Assembly (NCBI GenBank): GCA_947372865.1
Contig: CANBVJ010000008.1
Coordinates: 1-64,000, forward strand
Reading direction: 5' to 3'
Source of the DNA: Comamonadaceae bacterium
GTDB lineage: Bacteria; Pseudomonadota; Gammaproteobacteria; Burkholderiales; Burkholderiaceae_C
Length of the DNA: 64,000 nt
Made by a program: the position numbers and the translations under genes. Every line of letters begins with the position of its first letter. Within the stretch, counting starts at the first letter, position 1. The notes beneath the pieces were generated by a model that saw nothing but the letters and a program-made list of their open reading frames with translations, was not told the DNA's origin and did no database searches. Shown piece by piece: positions 1-10,421 of the stretch.

Positions 1-1
1 C

Positions 2-1591
2 TACTCCATCGAAGACCTCGCGCAGCTCATTCACGACCTGAAGAACACCGCGCCGCACGCCAGCATCAGCGTGAAGCTGGTGAGCGAAATTGGCGTGGGC
101 ACCATTGCCGCGGGCGTGGCCAAGTGCAAGGCCGACCACGTGGTGATCGCCGGGCACGACGGCGGCACGGGCGCTTCGCCCTGGTCGTCCATCAAGCATT
201 GCGGCAGCCCTTGGGAAATCGGCCTGGCCGAAACCCAGCAAACCTTGGTGCTCAACCGCCTGCGCAGCCGCATCCGCGTGCAGGCCGACGGCCAAATGAA
301 AACCGGCCGCGACGTGGCCATTGGCGCGCTCTTGGGCGCCGATGAATTCGGCTTTGCCACCGCACCGCTGGTAGTGGAAGGCTGCATCATGATGCGCAAA
401 TGCCACCTCAACACCTGCCCGGTGGGCGTGGCCACGCAAGACCCGACCCTGCGCAAGAAGTTCTCGGGTAAGCCCGAGCACGTGGTCAATTACTTCTTCT
501 TTATTGCCGAAGAAGTGCGCCACATCATGGCCCAGCTCGGTATCCGCAAGTTTGACGACTTGATTGGCCGCGCCGACCTGCTCGACATGCGCAAGGGCAT
601 CGAACACTGGAAAGCCAGCGGCCTGGATTTCAGCCGCCTGTTTGCCCAGCCCCAGGTGCCGGCCGACGTGCCGCGCTTCCAGATTGAGGAACAAGAACAC
701 GGCTTGGAAAAAGCCTTGGACAACGTGCTAATCGCCAAGAGCCGCGCCGCTATCGACAAGGGCGAACGCGTGCAGTTCATGGAAATGGCGCGCAACGTCA
801 ACCGCTCGGTGGGCGCCATGCTCTCGGGCGCGGTGACCAAAGTGCATCCTGAGGGCCTGCCGGACGATTCCATCCGCATCCAGTTGGAGGGCACCGGCGG
901 CCAGTCCTTTGGCGCGTTTTTGTGCAACGGCATTACCTTGTACCTGATTGGCGACGCCAATGACTACACCGGCAAGGGCCTCTCCGGTGGTCGTGTGGTG
1001 GTGCGCCCGAGCATTGATTTCCGGGGCGAAGCGGTGCGCAACACCATCGTGGGCAACACCGTGATGTACGGCGCCACCACCGGCGAGGCGTTTTTCAGCG
1101 GCGTGGGCGGCGAGCGTTTTGCGGTGCGCCTCTCAGGCGCCACGGCGGTGATCGAAGGCACGGGTGACCATGGCTGCGAATACATGACCGGCGGCACCGT
1201 GGCCGTGCTGGGCCTGACCGGGCGCAACTTTGCGGCCGGCATGAGCGGCGGCGTGGCCTATGTCTATGACGAAGACGGCCAGTTCGCCAGCCGCTGCAAC
1301 ACCAGCATGGTGAGCCTGGAGAAAGTGCTGACGGCTAAAGAGCAGACGGCGCAAATCGACAAAGCGGTTTGGCACCGGGGTGAGACCGACGAGGCCCAGC
1401 TCAAAAAACTGCTCGAAGACCACAACCGCTGGACTGGCAGCAAGCGCGCCCGCGAACTGCTGGACCACTGGGACACGGCCCGCGCCAAGTTCGTCAAGGT
1501 ATTCCCCACCGAATACAAGCGCGCTCTGGCCGAGATTTACGCCAAAAAGCAGGCCATCACTGCCAAAACATTGGCCCCGGCGGCGCTCTAA
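2..1591 (+). CDS. gltB: Glutamate synthase [NADPH] large subunit, C-terminal part (left end cut)
   Basis: Large (alpha) subunit of glutamate synthase, which transfers the glutamine amide nitrogen to 2-oxoglutarate. Only about 529 C-terminal residues are present; the frame is open to the left edge, so the N-terminal glutaminase domain lies outside. Visible are the end of the FMN-binding synthase domain ([18 protein letters not shown]), the 3Fe-4S cysteines in the spacing C-x5-C-x4-C ([12 protein letters not shown]) and the glycine-rich beta-helix domain ([24 protein letters not shown]). The stop is 33 bp before gltD, which encodes its partner, so the two form an operon. Identification is firm; only the missing 5' part is unknown. 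Confidence 0.97.
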   Translation, partial: YSIEDLAQLIHDLKNTAPHASISVKLVSEIGVGTIAAGVAKCKADHVVIAGHDGGTGASPWSSIKHCGSPWEIGLAETQQTLVLNRLRSRIRVQADGQMKTGRDVAIGALLGADEFGFATAPLVVEGCIMMRKCHLNTCPVGVATQDPTLRKKFSGKPEHVVNYFFFIAEEVRHIMAQLGIRKFDDLIGRADLLDMRKGIEHWKASGLDFSRLFAQPQVPADVPRFQIEEQEHGLEKALDNVLIAKSRAAIDKGERVQFMEMARNVNRSVGAMLSGAVTKVHPEGLPDDSIRIQLEGTGGQSFGAFLCNGITLYLIGDANDYTGKGLSGGRVVVRPSIDFRGEAVRNTIVGNTVMYGATTGEAFFSGVGGERFAVRLSGATAVIEGTGDHGCEYMTGGTVAVLGLTGRNFAAGMSGGVAYVYDEDGQFASRCNTSMVSLEKVLTAKEQTAQIDKAVWHRGETDEAQLKKLLEDHNRWTGSKRARELLDHWDTARAKFVKVFPTEYKRALAEIYAKKQAITAKTLAPAAL

Positions 1592-1624
1592 GCGCGCGTT
1601 CACCACCGATCAAGGAACACCATC

Positions 1625-3091
1625 ATGGGAAAAATCACCGGCTTCATGGAGTTTGAGCGCGTTGAGGAAGGCTACAAGCCCGTGCCTGAGCGCCTGAAGA
1701 ACTACAAAGAATTCGTCATCGGCCTGGACGACGCGCACGCCAAGGTGCAAAGCGCGCGCTGCATGGACTGCGGCACGCCGTTTTGCAACAACGGCTGCCC
1801 GGTCAACAACATCATTCCCGATTTCAACGAACTGGTGTTCCAGGGCGACTGGAAAAACGCGATTGACGTGCTGCACAGCACCAACAACTTCCCCGAGTTC
1901 ACCGGCCGCATCTGCCCGGCGCCCTGCGAAGCAGCGTGCACGCTCAATGTCAATGACGACGCGGTGGGCATCAAGTCCATCGAGCACGCCATCATCGACC
2001 GCGCCTGGAGTGAAGGCTGGGTCACGCCCCAGCTGCCCAAGTCCAAGACCGGCAAAAAAATCGCCGTGGTCGGCTCCGGCCCTGCGGGCATGGCGGCCGC
2101 CCAGCAACTCGCGCGCGTGGGCCACGACGTGACCTTGTTTGAGAAAAACGACCGCATTGGCGGCTTGCTGCGTTATGGCATTCCCGACTTCAAGATGGAG
2201 AAGTCGCACATCGACCGGCGCGCCGCGCAGCTGCAGGCCGAGGGCGTCACCATCCGCACTCGCGTGCTGGTGGGCGAGATGCCCAAAGGTACCAAGGTGA
2301 CCAACTGGGCCAAAGAAACCATTTCTGCCGCCCAACTGCAAGCCGACTTTGACGCAGTGCTACTGACCGGCGGCTCCGAGCAGTCACGCGATTTGCCGGT
2401 GCCCGGGCGCGAGCTTGAAGGCATCCACTTCGCCATGGAATTTTTGCCCCAGCAAAACAAGGTTAACGCTGGCGACAAGCTCAAGGGCCAGTTGCGCGCC
2501 GACGGCAAGCATGTCATCGTGATCGGCGGCGGTGACACCGGCAGCGACTGCGTGGGCACCAGCAACCGCCACGGCGCGGCCAGCGTCACCCAGTTTGAGG
2601 TGATGCCCCAGCCCCCCGAAGAAGAAAACCGCCCCATGACCTGGCCCTACTGGCCGCTCAAGCTGCGCACCAGCTCCAGCCACGAAGAAGGCTGCGTGCG
2701 CGAATTTGCGGTGTCCACCAAGGCCTTTACCGGCGAAAACGGCAAAGTCACCGGCCTGACCACGGTGCACGTCGAGTTCAAGGACGGAAAACTGGTTGAA
2801 ATCGCAGGCACCGAGAAGCACCACCAAGCCGATCTGGTCTTGCTGGCCATGGGCTTTGTGAACCCGGTGGCCACTGTGCTGGACGCGTTTGGTGTGGAAA
2901 AAGACGCCCGCGCCAACGCCAAAGCCAGCACCGACGAGCGCGGCGGCTACGCCACCAACGTGAAAAAAGTGTTTGCTGCGGGCGACATGCGCCGCGGCCA
3001 GTCGCTGGTGGTGTGGGCGATCCGCGAGGGCCGCCAAGCGGCGCGCGCGGTTGACACTTTCCTGATGGGAAGCAGCGATTTGCCGCGTTAA
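1625..3091 (+). CDS. gltD: Glutamate synthase [NADPH] small subunit
   Basis: Beta subunit of glutamate synthase; it passes electrons from NADPH through FAD and 4Fe-4S clusters to the large subunit. The 488 residues match the usual family length. The N-terminal cluster-binding region shows [17 protein letters not shown] followed by CPAPCEAAC. An FAD-binding [10 protein letters not shown] motif comes next, then a GGGDTGSDC nucleotide-binding motif in the second Rossmann fold. The ATG at 1625 follows an AAGGAAC Shine-Dalgarno-like stretch. It lies directly downstream of gltB. I saw no terminator before mlaF, only about 120 bp of spacer. Confidence 0.97.
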   Translation: MGKITGFMEFERVEEGYKPVPERLKNYKEFVIGLDDAHAKVQSARCMDCGTPFCNNGCPVNNIIPDFNELVFQGDWKNAIDVLHSTNNFPEFTGRICPAPCEAACTLNVNDDAVGIKSIEHAIIDRAWSEGWVTPQLPKSKTGKKIAVVGSGPAGMAAAQQLARVGHDVTLFEKNDRIGGLLRYGIPDFKMEKSHIDRRAAQLQAEGVTIRTRVLVGEMPKGTKVTNWAKETISAAQLQADFDAVLLTGGSEQSRDLPVPGRELEGIHFAMEFLPQQNKVNAGDKLKGQLRADGKHVIVIGGGDTGSDCVGTSNRHGAASVTQFEVMPQPPEEENRPMTWPYWPLKLRTSSSHEEGCVREFAVSTKAFTGENGKVTGLTTVHVEFKDGKLVEIAGTEKHHQADLVLLAMGFVNPVATVLDAFGVEKDARANAKASTDERGGYATNVKKVFAAGDMRRGQSLVVWAIREGRQAARAVDTFLMGSSDLPR

Positions 3092-3210
3092 TCGCGCCAA
3101 ACTACTGTCACGTGCGGTCTTGCAGCAGTAAATCTGCGGTAAACCGTGCGCGGCAAAGGCCGGGGAATTCGGGTAATCCCGTATGATTGGGGCTGAATTT
3201 ACTTGTCAAC

Positions 3211-4026
3211 ATGCAAACCTTCCCCCGCGCTCTCGTCGAACTCAATCACCTGACCTTTGGTTATGGTGACCGGGTCATCCTCGACGACGTTTCATTGCAA
3301 GTGCCGCGCGGCAAGGTCACGGCGCTCATGGGCGCCTCGGGCGGCGGCAAGACCACCATCCTGCGCCTGATCGGTGGCCAGAACCGCGCCCAGTCCGGCA
3401 CCTTGCTGTTTGACGGGCAAGACATCACGCCCATGCACCAGCAAGCGCTGTACGCCGCGCGCCGCCGCATGGGCATGCTGTTCCAGTTTGGCGCGCTGTT
3501 TGCCGACTTGTCGGTCTATGAAAACGTGGCCTTTCCGCTGCGCGAACACACCGACTTGTCTGAAGACCTGATCCGCGACATCGTGCTGATGAAACTCAAC
3601 GCCGTGGGCCTGCGTGGCGCGCGCGACCTCATGCCCAGCGAAGTCTCGGGCGGCATGGCCCGGCGCATCGCCCTGGCGCGCGCCATTGCCCTGGATCCGG
3701 AATTGGTGATGTACGACGAGCCGTTCTCCGGCCTGGACCCGATTTCCCTGGGCACCGCCGCGCACCTGATTCGCCAGCTCAACGATTCCATGGGCCTGAC
3801 CAGCATTTTTGTCTCGCACGAGCTGGAGCAGACCTTTGCCATTGCCGACCACGTGATCATCCTGGCCAACGGCAAAGTTGCCACCCAGGGCACGCCCGAC
3901 GAGGTGCGCCAGAGCACCGACCCGCTGGTCTACCAGTATGTGCACGCCCTGGCTGACGGCCCGGTGCGCTTTCACTACCCCAGTGTTAGCGTGGAACAAG
4001 ACTTTGGACCGGAGCGCACGCTATGA
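3211..4026 (+). CDS. mlaF: Phospholipid ABC transporter ATPase MlaF
   Basis: ATPase of the Mla system, which handles mislocalised phospholipids between outer and inner membranes. Residues 41-49 form the Walker A motif (GASGGGKTT), SGGMARR is the ABC signature and LVMYDEPFSGLD contains Walker B. I chose the ATG at 3211 (271 aa), because the family normally begins just before the ALVELNHLTFGYGD segment. A TTG at 3187 would add eight residues without a better ribosome site. The stop overlaps the mlaE start in ATGA, which suggests translational coupling. First gene of a six-gene mla cluster. Confidence 0.96.
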   Translation: MQTFPRALVELNHLTFGYGDRVILDDVSLQVPRGKVTALMGASGGGKTTILRLIGGQNRAQSGTLLFDGQDITPMHQQALYAARRRMGMLFQFGALFADLSVYENVAFPLREHTDLSEDLIRDIVLMKLNAVGLRGARDLMPSEVSGGMARRIALARAIALDPELVMYDEPFSGLDPISLGTAAHLIRQLNDSMGLTSIFVSHELEQTFAIADHVIILANGKVATQGTPDEVRQSTDPLVYQYVHALADGPVRFHYPSVSVEQDFGPERTL

Positions 4027-4805
4027 GCTGGATCAATCCCCGAGACATCGGTTTTGCCGCACGCCGCCAAATGGCCGAAATAGGCCACGGCGCGCGCTTG
4101 TTTTTCCGCCTGCTCACCACGCTGCCGGGCAGCCTGCGCCGTTTTGCGCTGATTCGTGACCAGATCCACTTTCTGGGCAACTATTCCCTGGTCATCATTG
4201 CGGTCTCGGGCCTCTTTGTGGGTTTCGTCTTTGGTTTGCAGGGCTATTACACGCTGCAGCGCTACGGCTCATCCGAGGCGCTGGGCCTGCTGGTAACGCT
4301 CAGTCTGGTGCGCGAACTCGGCCCGGTAGTGACGGCCCTGCTGTTTGCCGGACGTGCCGGCACGTCGCTCACTGCCGAAATTGGCCTGATGAAGGCCGGA
4401 GAACAAATCAGCGTGATGGAGATGATGGCCGTTGACCCGGTGCTGCGCGTGCTGGCGCCCCGGTTTTGGGCTGGCGTCATCACCATGCCGCTCTTGGCGG
4501 CCGTGTTCAGCGCCATGGGCATTATTGGAGGCTGGGTGGTGGGCGTGCTGATGATTGGCGTTGATTCGGGCTCGTTCTGGAGCCAAATCCAGGGTGGTGT
4601 GGATGTCTGGCGCGACGTGGGCAACGGCATCATCAAGAGCGTGGTGTTCGGTTTTACGGTAACTTTTGTGGCTTTGTTGCAAGGTTTTGAGGCCCAGCCC
4701 ACACCGGAAGGGGTGGCCAGCGCCACCACGCGCACGGTGGTGGTGGCTTCTTTGGCAGTTTTGGCACTGGATTTCATCCTGACCGCCATGATGTTTACGA
4801 TTTAA
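4023..4805 (+). CDS. mlaE: Phospholipid ABC transporter permease MlaE
   Basis: Inner-membrane permease of the MlaFEDB complex. At 260 residues it has the usual family length, with an amphipathic N-terminus (about residues 1-45) and several hydrophobic segments, including the family-typical LVRELGPVVTALLFAGRAG and a GLMKAGEQISVMEMM coupling region that would contact the ATPase. The start overlaps the mlaF stop by 4 bp and mlaD follows after 21 bp. Assignment rests on family pattern and gene order together. Confidence 0.96.
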   Translation: MSWINPRDIGFAARRQMAEIGHGARLFFRLLTTLPGSLRRFALIRDQIHFLGNYSLVIIAVSGLFVGFVFGLQGYYTLQRYGSSEALGLLVTLSLVRELGPVVTALLFAGRAGTSLTAEIGLMKAGEQISVMEMMAVDPVLRVLAPRFWAGVITMPLLAAVFSAMGIIGGWVVGVLMIGVDSGSFWSQIQGGVDVWRDVGNGIIKSVVFGFTVTFVALLQGFEAQPTPEGVASATTRTVVVASLAVLALDFILTAMMFTI

Positions 4806-4826
4806 CGGTGACTAGAAAGGTGTTGC

Positions 4827-5306
4827 ATGCAGCGCTCTAAGAATGATGTGTGGGTTGGGCTGTTTGTGCTCATCGGGGCGGTGGCCATCCTTTTTCTGGC
4901 TTTGCAGTCGGCCAATTTGCTGAGTCTGAACTTCCAGAAAACCTATACCGTCACGGCCAAGTTTGACAACGTGGGCGGCCTCAAACCCAAAGCTGCGGTG
5001 CGCAGCGCCGGCGTGGTGGTGGGCCGGGTGGACAAGATCGTGTTTGACGACAAATCCTTCCAAGCCCGCGTGGTGCTGGCGATGGAAAGCCGCTACAGCT
5101 TTCCCAAAGACAGCTCGCTCAAGATTCTCACCAGCGGTTTGTTGGGTGAGCAGTACCTAGGCATCGAAGCTGGCGCCTCGGACGTGCTGCTGGCGGCGGG
5201 GGATACCATTTCCAGTACCCAGTCCGCGGTGGTGCTGGAAAGCCTGATCAGCCAGTTCTTGTACAGCAAGGCGGCTGACGGTGCGGGCACCAAGCAAGCG
5301 GACTAG
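4827..5306 (+). CDS. mlaD: MCE-domain lipid-binding protein MlaD
   Basis: Substrate-binding component of the Mla complex, anchored in the inner membrane with its MCE domain in the periplasm. One N-terminal membrane helix (about residues 8-28, VWVGLFVLIGAVAILFLAL) precedes a single MCE domain with FDNVGGLKPKAAVRSAGVVV. At 159 residues it is slightly shorter than the E. coli protein because the C-terminal tail is short. It starts 21 bp after mlaE, and the stop is only 13 bp before the preferred mlaA start. Confidence 0.95.
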   Translation: MQRSKNDVWVGLFVLIGAVAILFLALQSANLLSLNFQKTYTVTAKFDNVGGLKPKAAVRSAGVVVGRVDKIVFDDKSFQARVVLAMESRYSFPKDSSLKILTSGLLGEQYLGIEAGASDVLLAAGDTISSTQSAVVLESLISQFLYSKAADGAGTKQAD

Positions 5307-5319
5307 GGGCACAGCGGGC

Positions 5320-6042
5320 ATGCGCACGGTGATTTGGGTAAAGCGGGTCAGCGCCATGGCGCTGCTGCTCGCCTGCCTGTTGCCCGCGCAGGCGCAGCCC
5401 AACCGCCCGGACCCGCGCGACCCCTTTGAGCCTTTTAACCGCGCCATGTTCTCGGTGAACGACGTGCTGGACCGCGCGCTGATCAAGCCGGTCGCAACCG
5501 TGTACAGCAAGCTTGCGCCCCACTGGGTGCGCAAGGGCGTGGGTAACTTTTTCGGTAATTTGGGCGATGTGTGGTCGGTGGTGAACAACGCGGCCACGCT
5601 CAAAGGCCAGGCCACCAGCGACAGCCTGGGGCGGGTCATGGTCAACAGCACGGTGGGTCTTTTGGGCCTGCTCGATGTGGCCACTGAGATGGATATCGAA
5701 AAACACCCGGCTGACTTTGGCCTAACCCTGGGCCGCTGGGGCGTGAAGCCCGGCCCTTACGTGGTGTTGCCGATATTGGGGCCTTACACCTTGCGTGAAG
5801 TCGTCGCCTTGCCCTTGGATTACCAGGGCAATCTGGTCAACCATGTAGCAGACCAGGGAACGCGCGACGGCTTGACCGTGCTCAATGCCATCGACGTGCG
5901 GGAGAGCTACCTTAAGGCGGGCGATGTGATTGACGCCGCCGCGCTGGACGCGTATTCCTTCACCCGCGACTCGTATTTCCAGCGCCAGCGCTACCGCCAG
6001 TACGACGGCGACGTGCCCGAAAGCCCGGAAGACGCGCCGTAG
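5320..6042 (+). CDS. mlaA: Outer-membrane lipid asymmetry protein MlaA (VacJ)
   Basis: Outer-membrane component of the Mla pathway that removes phospholipids from the outer leaflet. The VacJ domain is recognisable from DPFEPFNRAMFSVNDVLDRA and PYVVLPILGPYTLREVV. I prefer the ATG at 5320 (240 aa) to a GTG at 5281 that would overlap mlaD, since the ATG opens directly onto a signal peptide. A possible lipobox (LLAC, cysteine near residue 19) is imperfect; cleavage after AQA by signal peptidase I is the alternative. Gene order mlaD-mlaA-mlaC is as in other betaproteobacteria. Confidence 0.93.
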   Translation: MRTVIWVKRVSAMALLLACLLPAQAQPNRPDPRDPFEPFNRAMFSVNDVLDRALIKPVATVYSKLAPHWVRKGVGNFFGNLGDVWSVVNNAATLKGQATSDSLGRVMVNSTVGLLGLLDVATEMDIEKHPADFGLTLGRWGVKPGPYVVLPILGPYTLREVVALPLDYQGNLVNHVADQGTRDGLTVLNAIDVRESYLKAGDVIDAAALDAYSFTRDSYFQRQRYRQYDGDVPESPEDAP

Positions 6043-6142
6043 AATTTACGTTTACATAAAAATTACCGGGGCCTGTCCGTCAGGCAGGGCGCTTGCGCGT
6101 TGTGTGAAGAGGCCCACCGGTCTGAAATTATTAGGGAACCAC

Positions 6143-6772
6143 ATGAACCGTCAGTTATTTATCCGCCTGTTTGCCACGCTGGCTTTGGCCGTGTCGTTGG
6201 GCAGCGCCTGGGCCGAAGACGAGGCGCCGGACGCCTTTGTCAAGCGCATCTCGGTCGATGTGCTCGACACCATCAAGGCCGACAAGGCCATGCGCAACGG
6301 CGACATTGGCCGCATCGTCACCTTGGTGGATACCCGCATCATGCCGCACGTTGATTTTCAGCGCATGACGGCCTCTGCCGTGGGCCCCGGCTGGCGCCAG
6401 GCCACGCCCGAACAGCAAAAACGGCTGCAAGACGAGTTCAAGATTTTGCTGGTGCGCACCTACGCCGGTGCGCTGTCGCAGGTGAGCGACCAGACCGTGG
6501 TGATGAAGCCCTTGCGCGCTTCGCCCGAGGACAAAGAGCTGGTGGTGCGCAGCGAAGTGCGCGGCAGTGGCGACCCGATTCAGCTCGATTACCGCCTTGA
6601 AAAAACCCCGGGCCAGGGCGCAGGCTGGCGCATTTACAACCTCAATGTGTTGGGCGTGTGGCTGGTAGAAACCTACAAGAGCCAGTTTTCGCAGGAAATC
6701 AACGCCAAGGGCATTGACGGCCTGATCGACTCCTTGGCCGCGCGCAACAAATCCAACACCAAGAAAGTCTGA
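6143..6772 (+). CDS. mlaC: Periplasmic phospholipid-binding protein MlaC
   Basis: Soluble periplasmic carrier that shuttles phospholipids between MlaA and MlaFEDB. The ATG at 6143 gives 209 residues with a clear signal peptide (MNRQLFIRLFATLALAVSL, cleavage near SAWA-ED) and a Tol_Tol_Ttg2-type domain (VDTRIMPHVDFQRMTASAVG). The reading frame is open for more than 200 bp upstream, but only this ATG gives a signal peptide. About 100 bp separate it from mlaA, and mlaB begins one base after its stop. Confidence 0.95.
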   Translation: MNRQLFIRLFATLALAVSLGSAWAEDEAPDAFVKRISVDVLDTIKADKAMRNGDIGRIVTLVDTRIMPHVDFQRMTASAVGPGWRQATPEQQKRLQDEFKILLVRTYAGALSQVSDQTVVMKPLRASPEDKELVVRSEVRGSGDPIQLDYRLEKTPGQGAGWRIYNLNVLGVWLVETYKSQFSQEINAKGIDGLIDSLAARNKSNTKKV

Positions 6773-6773
6773 C

Positions 6774-7076
6774 GTGCTGCAACTGCCCGCCACCCTGACG
6801 CACGCCCAGGCTTCGGCTTGTCTGCGGGATTTGGGCCAGGCCTTGGCGGCACAGCCAGGCGCTGCGGTGCTAGATGCGTCGGCCTTGACCAGTTTTGATT
6901 CTTCGGCGCTGGCAGTCTTGCTGGAGCTCCAGCGCGTGGGCGTCCGCCTGGGAAAAGCGCTGGAGGTGCAGGGTTTGCCCGCGCGCCTGCTGGCGCTGGC
7001 CACACTCTACGGCGTGCAGACCTTGCTGGGCGCGGGTGCTGCTCCCGTGGCGGGTGACGCGTCAACTGCGGGCTGA
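6774..7076 (+). CDS. mlaB: STAS-domain protein MlaB
   Basis: Small cytoplasmic STAS-domain subunit that binds and stabilises MlaF. The 100 residues include the typical core LDASALTSFDSSALAVLLEL, whose serine/threonine cluster matches anti-sigma-antagonist-like folds. It uses a GTG start at 6774, one base after the mlaC stop. Small size and position complete the mlaFEDACB set. I see no sign of truncation. Confidence 0.9.
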   Translation: MLQLPATLTHAQASACLRDLGQALAAQPGAAVLDASALTSFDSSALAVLLELQRVGVRLGKALEVQGLPARLLALATLYGVQTLLGAGAAPVAGDASTAG

Positions 7077-7136
7077 TTCTGCCACTGCCCCTGCTTTTCG
7101 CCGGGTAAGCGGCGGCGCGTAAAATCGCGTGCTCCC

Positions 7137-8084
7137 ATGCTCGCAATTTCCTTCCAATCCATCTCCAAGGCCTACTCGTCCCCCAAAGGACCCCCAGGCA
7201 CCACCTTTTTAGCGGTTGACAATGTCAGTCTCGGCATTGAGGAGGGGGAGTTTTTTGGCTTGCTCGGCCCCAATGGCGCGGGCAAAACCACCATGATCAG
7301 CATGCTCGCCGGCCTGACCCGGCCCAGCAGCGGTTCGGCCAGCGTCTTGGGCCACGATGTGCAAAATGACTTTGCCGCGGCCCGTCGCAGCCTTGGTGTG
7401 GTGCCGCAAGAGCTGGTGTTTGACCCCTTTTTCAATGTGCGAGAGGCCTTGCGCATCCAGTCGGGCTACTTCGGCGTCAAGAACAACGACGCCTGGATTG
7501 ACGAACTGCTAGAAAGCCTGGGCCTGGCCGACAAGGCCGAAGCCAATATGCGCCAGCTCTCGGGCGGCATGAAGCGCAGGGTGCTAGTGGCGCAGGCCTT
7601 GGTGCACAAGCCGCCGGTGATTGTGCTCGACGAGCCTACGGCCGGCGTGGACGTGGAACTGCGCCAGACGCTGTGGCAGTTCATCGCCAAACTCAACAAG
7701 CAAGGCCATACCGTGCTGCTGACCACGCACTACCTGGAAGAGGCCGAGGCCTTGTGCGGGCGCATTGCCATGCTCAAGTCTGGGCGCATCGTGGCGCTGG
7801 ACCACACCAGCACGCTGCTCAAGGCGGCGTCGAGCAATGTGCTGCGCTTCAAGGTGGACGGCGACTTGTCGCCCGCGCTGGCCGCGCAGGCGCGTGTGAC
7901 CGGGCGCATCGTGCAGTTCCCGGCGCATGACGCACTGGAAATCGAACACTTTTTGGCCGCCGTGCGCGAGTCCGGCCTGGTGGCCCAGGACGTGGAAATT
8001 CGCAAAGCCGATCTGGAAGATGTGTTTTTGGACGTGATGCAAAAGCATTCTGGTCAAACGGCGACTGCGGGAGTCTTGGCATGA
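7137..8084 (+). CDS. ABC-2 type exporter, ATP-binding protein (YadG/CcmA-like)
   Basis: ATPase of an ABC-2 export system of unknown substrate. Walker A (GPNGAGKTT, about residues 46-54), signature LSGGMKRR and Walker B VIVLDEPTAGVD are all intact, followed by a C-terminal extension typical of drug- or polysaccharide-export ATPases. The stop overlaps the start of the permease gene by 4 bp (ATGA). The pair sits between mlaB and bolA. That position is common in related genomes and suggests an envelope role, but the substrate cannot be read from sequence. Confidence 0.9.
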   Translation: MLAISFQSISKAYSSPKGPPGTTFLAVDNVSLGIEEGEFFGLLGPNGAGKTTMISMLAGLTRPSSGSASVLGHDVQNDFAAARRSLGVVPQELVFDPFFNVREALRIQSGYFGVKNNDAWIDELLESLGLADKAEANMRQLSGGMKRRVLVAQALVHKPPVIVLDEPTAGVDVELRQTLWQFIAKLNKQGHTVLLTTHYLEEAEALCGRIAMLKSGRIVALDHTSTLLKAASSNVLRFKVDGDLSPALAAQARVTGRIVQFPAHDALEIEHFLAAVRESGLVAQDVEIRKADLEDVFLDVMQKHSGQTATAGVLA

Positions 8085-8836
8085 ACGGCTGGCAAACGCT
8101 TTTGTACAAGGAAGTGCTGCGCTTTTGGAAGGTCGCGTTTCAAACCATCGCGGGCCCCGTGCTCACCGCCATGCTGTACCTGCTGATCTTTGGCCACGCG
8201 CTGGAAGACCACGTCAAGGTCTATGACCAGGTGAGCTACACCGCGTTTTTGGTGCCCGGCCTGGCCATGATGAGCTTGCTGCAAAACAGCTTTGCCAACA
8301 GTTCGTCTTCGCTCATCATGAGCAAGGTGATGGGCAACCTGGTCTTCATCATGCTCACGCCGCTGTCGTACTGGCACTGGTTTGTGGCCTATGTGGGCGC
8401 GGCGGTAGTGCGCGGCCTGGTGGTGGGGGCGGGCGTGTTTGTGATTTCCGCGCTGTTTACCCATATCAGTTGTGCCCAGCCCTTGTTTATTGTGGCTTTT
8501 GCGGTGATGGGCGCAGCCCTCATGGGTACCTTGGGGTTGATTGCTGGCCTGTGGGCCGAAAAATTTGACCAACTCGCGGCCTTCCAGAACTTTGTGGTCA
8601 TGCCCATGACGTTTTTGAGCGGCGTGTTTTATTCCATCCATTCGCTGCCCGCCTTCTGGCAGGGCGTGAGCCACTTCAACCCGTTTTTCTACATGATCGA
8701 CGGCTTTCGCTACGGCTTTTTTGGTGTGAGCGATGTCTCGCCCTGGCTCAGTTTGAGCGTGGTGGGCGTGGCACTGGCGCTGGTCAGTGGCATTGCGCTG
8801 CAGTTGCTGCGCAGCGGCTACAAAATCCGCAGCTAA
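8081..8836 (+). CDS. ABC-2 type exporter, permease (YadH-like)
   Basis: Membrane partner of the preceding ATPase; 251 residues with about six hydrophobic segments and the ABC-2 signature region near the C-terminus (QNFVVMPMTFLSGVFYSIHS). Translation is probably coupled to the ATPase through the ATGA overlap. bolA starts 18 bp after the stop, which keeps the gene within the long plus-strand run. Substrate unknown. Confidence 0.9.
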   Translation: MNGWQTLLYKEVLRFWKVAFQTIAGPVLTAMLYLLIFGHALEDHVKVYDQVSYTAFLVPGLAMMSLLQNSFANSSSSLIMSKVMGNLVFIMLTPLSYWHWFVAYVGAAVVRGLVVGAGVFVISALFTHISCAQPLFIVAFAVMGAALMGTLGLIAGLWAEKFDQLAAFQNFVVMPMTFLSGVFYSIHSLPAFWQGVSHFNPFFYMIDGFRYGFFGVSDVSPWLSLSVVGVALALVSGIALQLLRSGYKIRS

Positions 8837-8854
8837 TTTTTACCGATTGCCTTC

Positions 8855-9097
8855 ATGACCGCCGACCAACTCCAAGCCCTCATTACCGCAGGTTTGCCCT
8901 GCGACCACTGTGCCCTGGAGGGCGACGGCCGCCACTGGTACGCCACCATCGTGTCGGGCGCCTTTGAGGGCAAGCGCCTGATTGGGCGCCACCAGATGGT
9001 GTACGCCACCCTGGGCACGCGCATGCAAACCGACGAGGTGCACGCCTTGTCGATGAAAACCTATACCCCGGCCGAATGGGCGCAGCAATCGGCCTGA
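8855..9097 (+). CDS. ibaG: BolA family protein (IbaG-like)
   Basis: BolA-fold protein of 80 residues. The family helix-strand pattern is visible, with a [20 protein letters not shown] segment and the [16 protein letters not shown] loop whose histidine contributes to Fe-S handling with monothiol glutaredoxins. IbaG-type BolA genes commonly sit directly upstream of murA, as here (16 bp spacing). The role is probably Fe-S trafficking or envelope stress, inferred from family knowledge. Confidence 0.9.
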   Translation: MTADQLQALITAGLPCDHCALEGDGRHWYATIVSGAFEGKRLIGRHQMVYATLGTRMQTDEVHALSMKTYTPAEWAQQSA

Positions 9098-9113
9098 GCC
9101 AATCTACAAGACC

Positions 9114-10379
9114 ATGGACAAATTACTCATACGCGGCGGGCGCAGCCTGCATGGCACGGTGCCTATTTCCGGCGCCAAAAATGCCGCCTTGCCCGAACTC
9201 TGCGCCACGCTGCTCACCGCCGAGCCGGTGACGCTGCGCAACGTGCCACGCCTGCAAGACGTGTCCACCATGCTTAAGCTGATTCGCCACATGGGCGTGC
9301 AGATGGAGCAGCACGCCGATGGCAGCGTCAGCGCCAATGCCGGCGCGCTGAACCTGCCCGAAGCCCCTTATGAGCTGGTGAAAACCATGCGCGCCTCGGT
9401 GCTGGCGCTGGGCCCCTTGCTGGCGCGTTTTGGCCATGCCAAGGTGTCGCTGCCCGGCGGCTGCGCTATTGGCTCGCGTCCGGTGGACCAGCATTTGCTG
9501 GGGCTGACCGCCATGGGCGCCGAAATCAGCGTGGAGCATGGCTACATGCTGGCGCGCGTGGGCGGCGGGCGCAAGCGTCTCCAAGGCGCGCGCATCACCA
9601 CTGACATGGTGACAGTGACCGGCACTGAAAACTTTTTGATGGCCGCCGCGCTGGCCGAGGGCGAAACCATTCTGGAAAACGCTGCGCAAGAGCCCGAGAT
9701 TCCCGACCTGGCCGAAATGCTGATTGCCATGGGTGCGCGCATTGAGGGCCACGGCACGAGCCGCATCCGCATCCAGGGCGTCGAAGCCCTGCACGGCTGC
9801 GACCACCAGGTGGTGGCCGACCGCATTGAGGCGGGCACCTTTTTGTGCGCAGTGGCCGCCACCGGCGGTGACGTGGTGCTGCAACACGGCCGCGCCGACC
9901 ATCTGGATGCGGTGATCGAAAAATTGCGCGCGGCCGGCGCCACGGTGAAGGCGGTGGACGGTGGCATTCGCGTGCAGTCCAGCGGGCGCTTGCAGGCCCA
10001 GGGCTTTCGCACCACCGAATACCCGGGCTTTCCGACCGACATGCAGGCGCAATTCATGGCGCTTAATTGCATCTCGCACGGCGCGTCCAAGGCCACTGAG
10101 ACGATTTTTGAGAACCGCTTCATGCACGTCAACGAGCTGGTGCGCTTGGGCGCCAACATCCAGATCGAGGGCAAAGTGGCGCTGGTGCAAGGCGTGGCCG
10201 CGCTCTCGGGCGCGACCGTCATGGCTACTGATTTGCGCGCCTCTGCCTCGCTGGTGATTGCCGGCCTGGTAGCCCAGGGCGAAACCGTGGTCGAGCGCAT
10301 CTACCACCTGGACCGCGGCTACGACCAAATGGAATCCAAGCTGCGCGGCATTGGCGCCGACATTGAGCGCATCAAATAA
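9114..10379 (+). CDS. murA: UDP-N-acetylglucosamine 1-carboxyvinyltransferase
   Basis: First committed enzyme of peptidoglycan synthesis: transfers enolpyruvate from PEP to UDP-GlcNAc in the cytoplasm. The 421 residues match the family. The active-site cysteine that fosfomycin alkylates is present in [14 protein letters not shown], and the N-terminal [20 protein letters not shown] and C-terminal [21 protein letters not shown] segments are typical. It lies between bolA and hisG with short spacers. Confidence 0.98.
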   Translation: MDKLLIRGGRSLHGTVPISGAKNAALPELCATLLTAEPVTLRNVPRLQDVSTMLKLIRHMGVQMEQHADGSVSANAGALNLPEAPYELVKTMRASVLALGPLLARFGHAKVSLPGGCAIGSRPVDQHLLGLTAMGAEISVEHGYMLARVGGGRKRLQGARITTDMVTVTGTENFLMAAALAEGETILENAAQEPEIPDLAEMLIAMGARIEGHGTSRIRIQGVEALHGCDHQVVADRIEAGTFLCAVAATGGDVVLQHGRADHLDAVIEKLRAAGATVKAVDGGIRVQSSGRLQAQGFRTTEYPGFPTDMQAQFMALNCISHGASKATETIFENRFMHVNELVRLGANIQIEGKVALVQGVAALSGATVMATDLRASASLVIAGLVAQGETVVERIYHLDRGYDQMESKLRGIGADIERIK

Positions 10380-10421
10380 GGCGGCGCTTTGCACCGCCAC
10401 CCCACCGAAAACGAGAACCGC

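Noticed and set aside
3182-3187. TATGAT as a -10 box for mlaF
   Set aside because: No -35-like hexamer at 16-18 bp upstream, so I could not support a promoter call.
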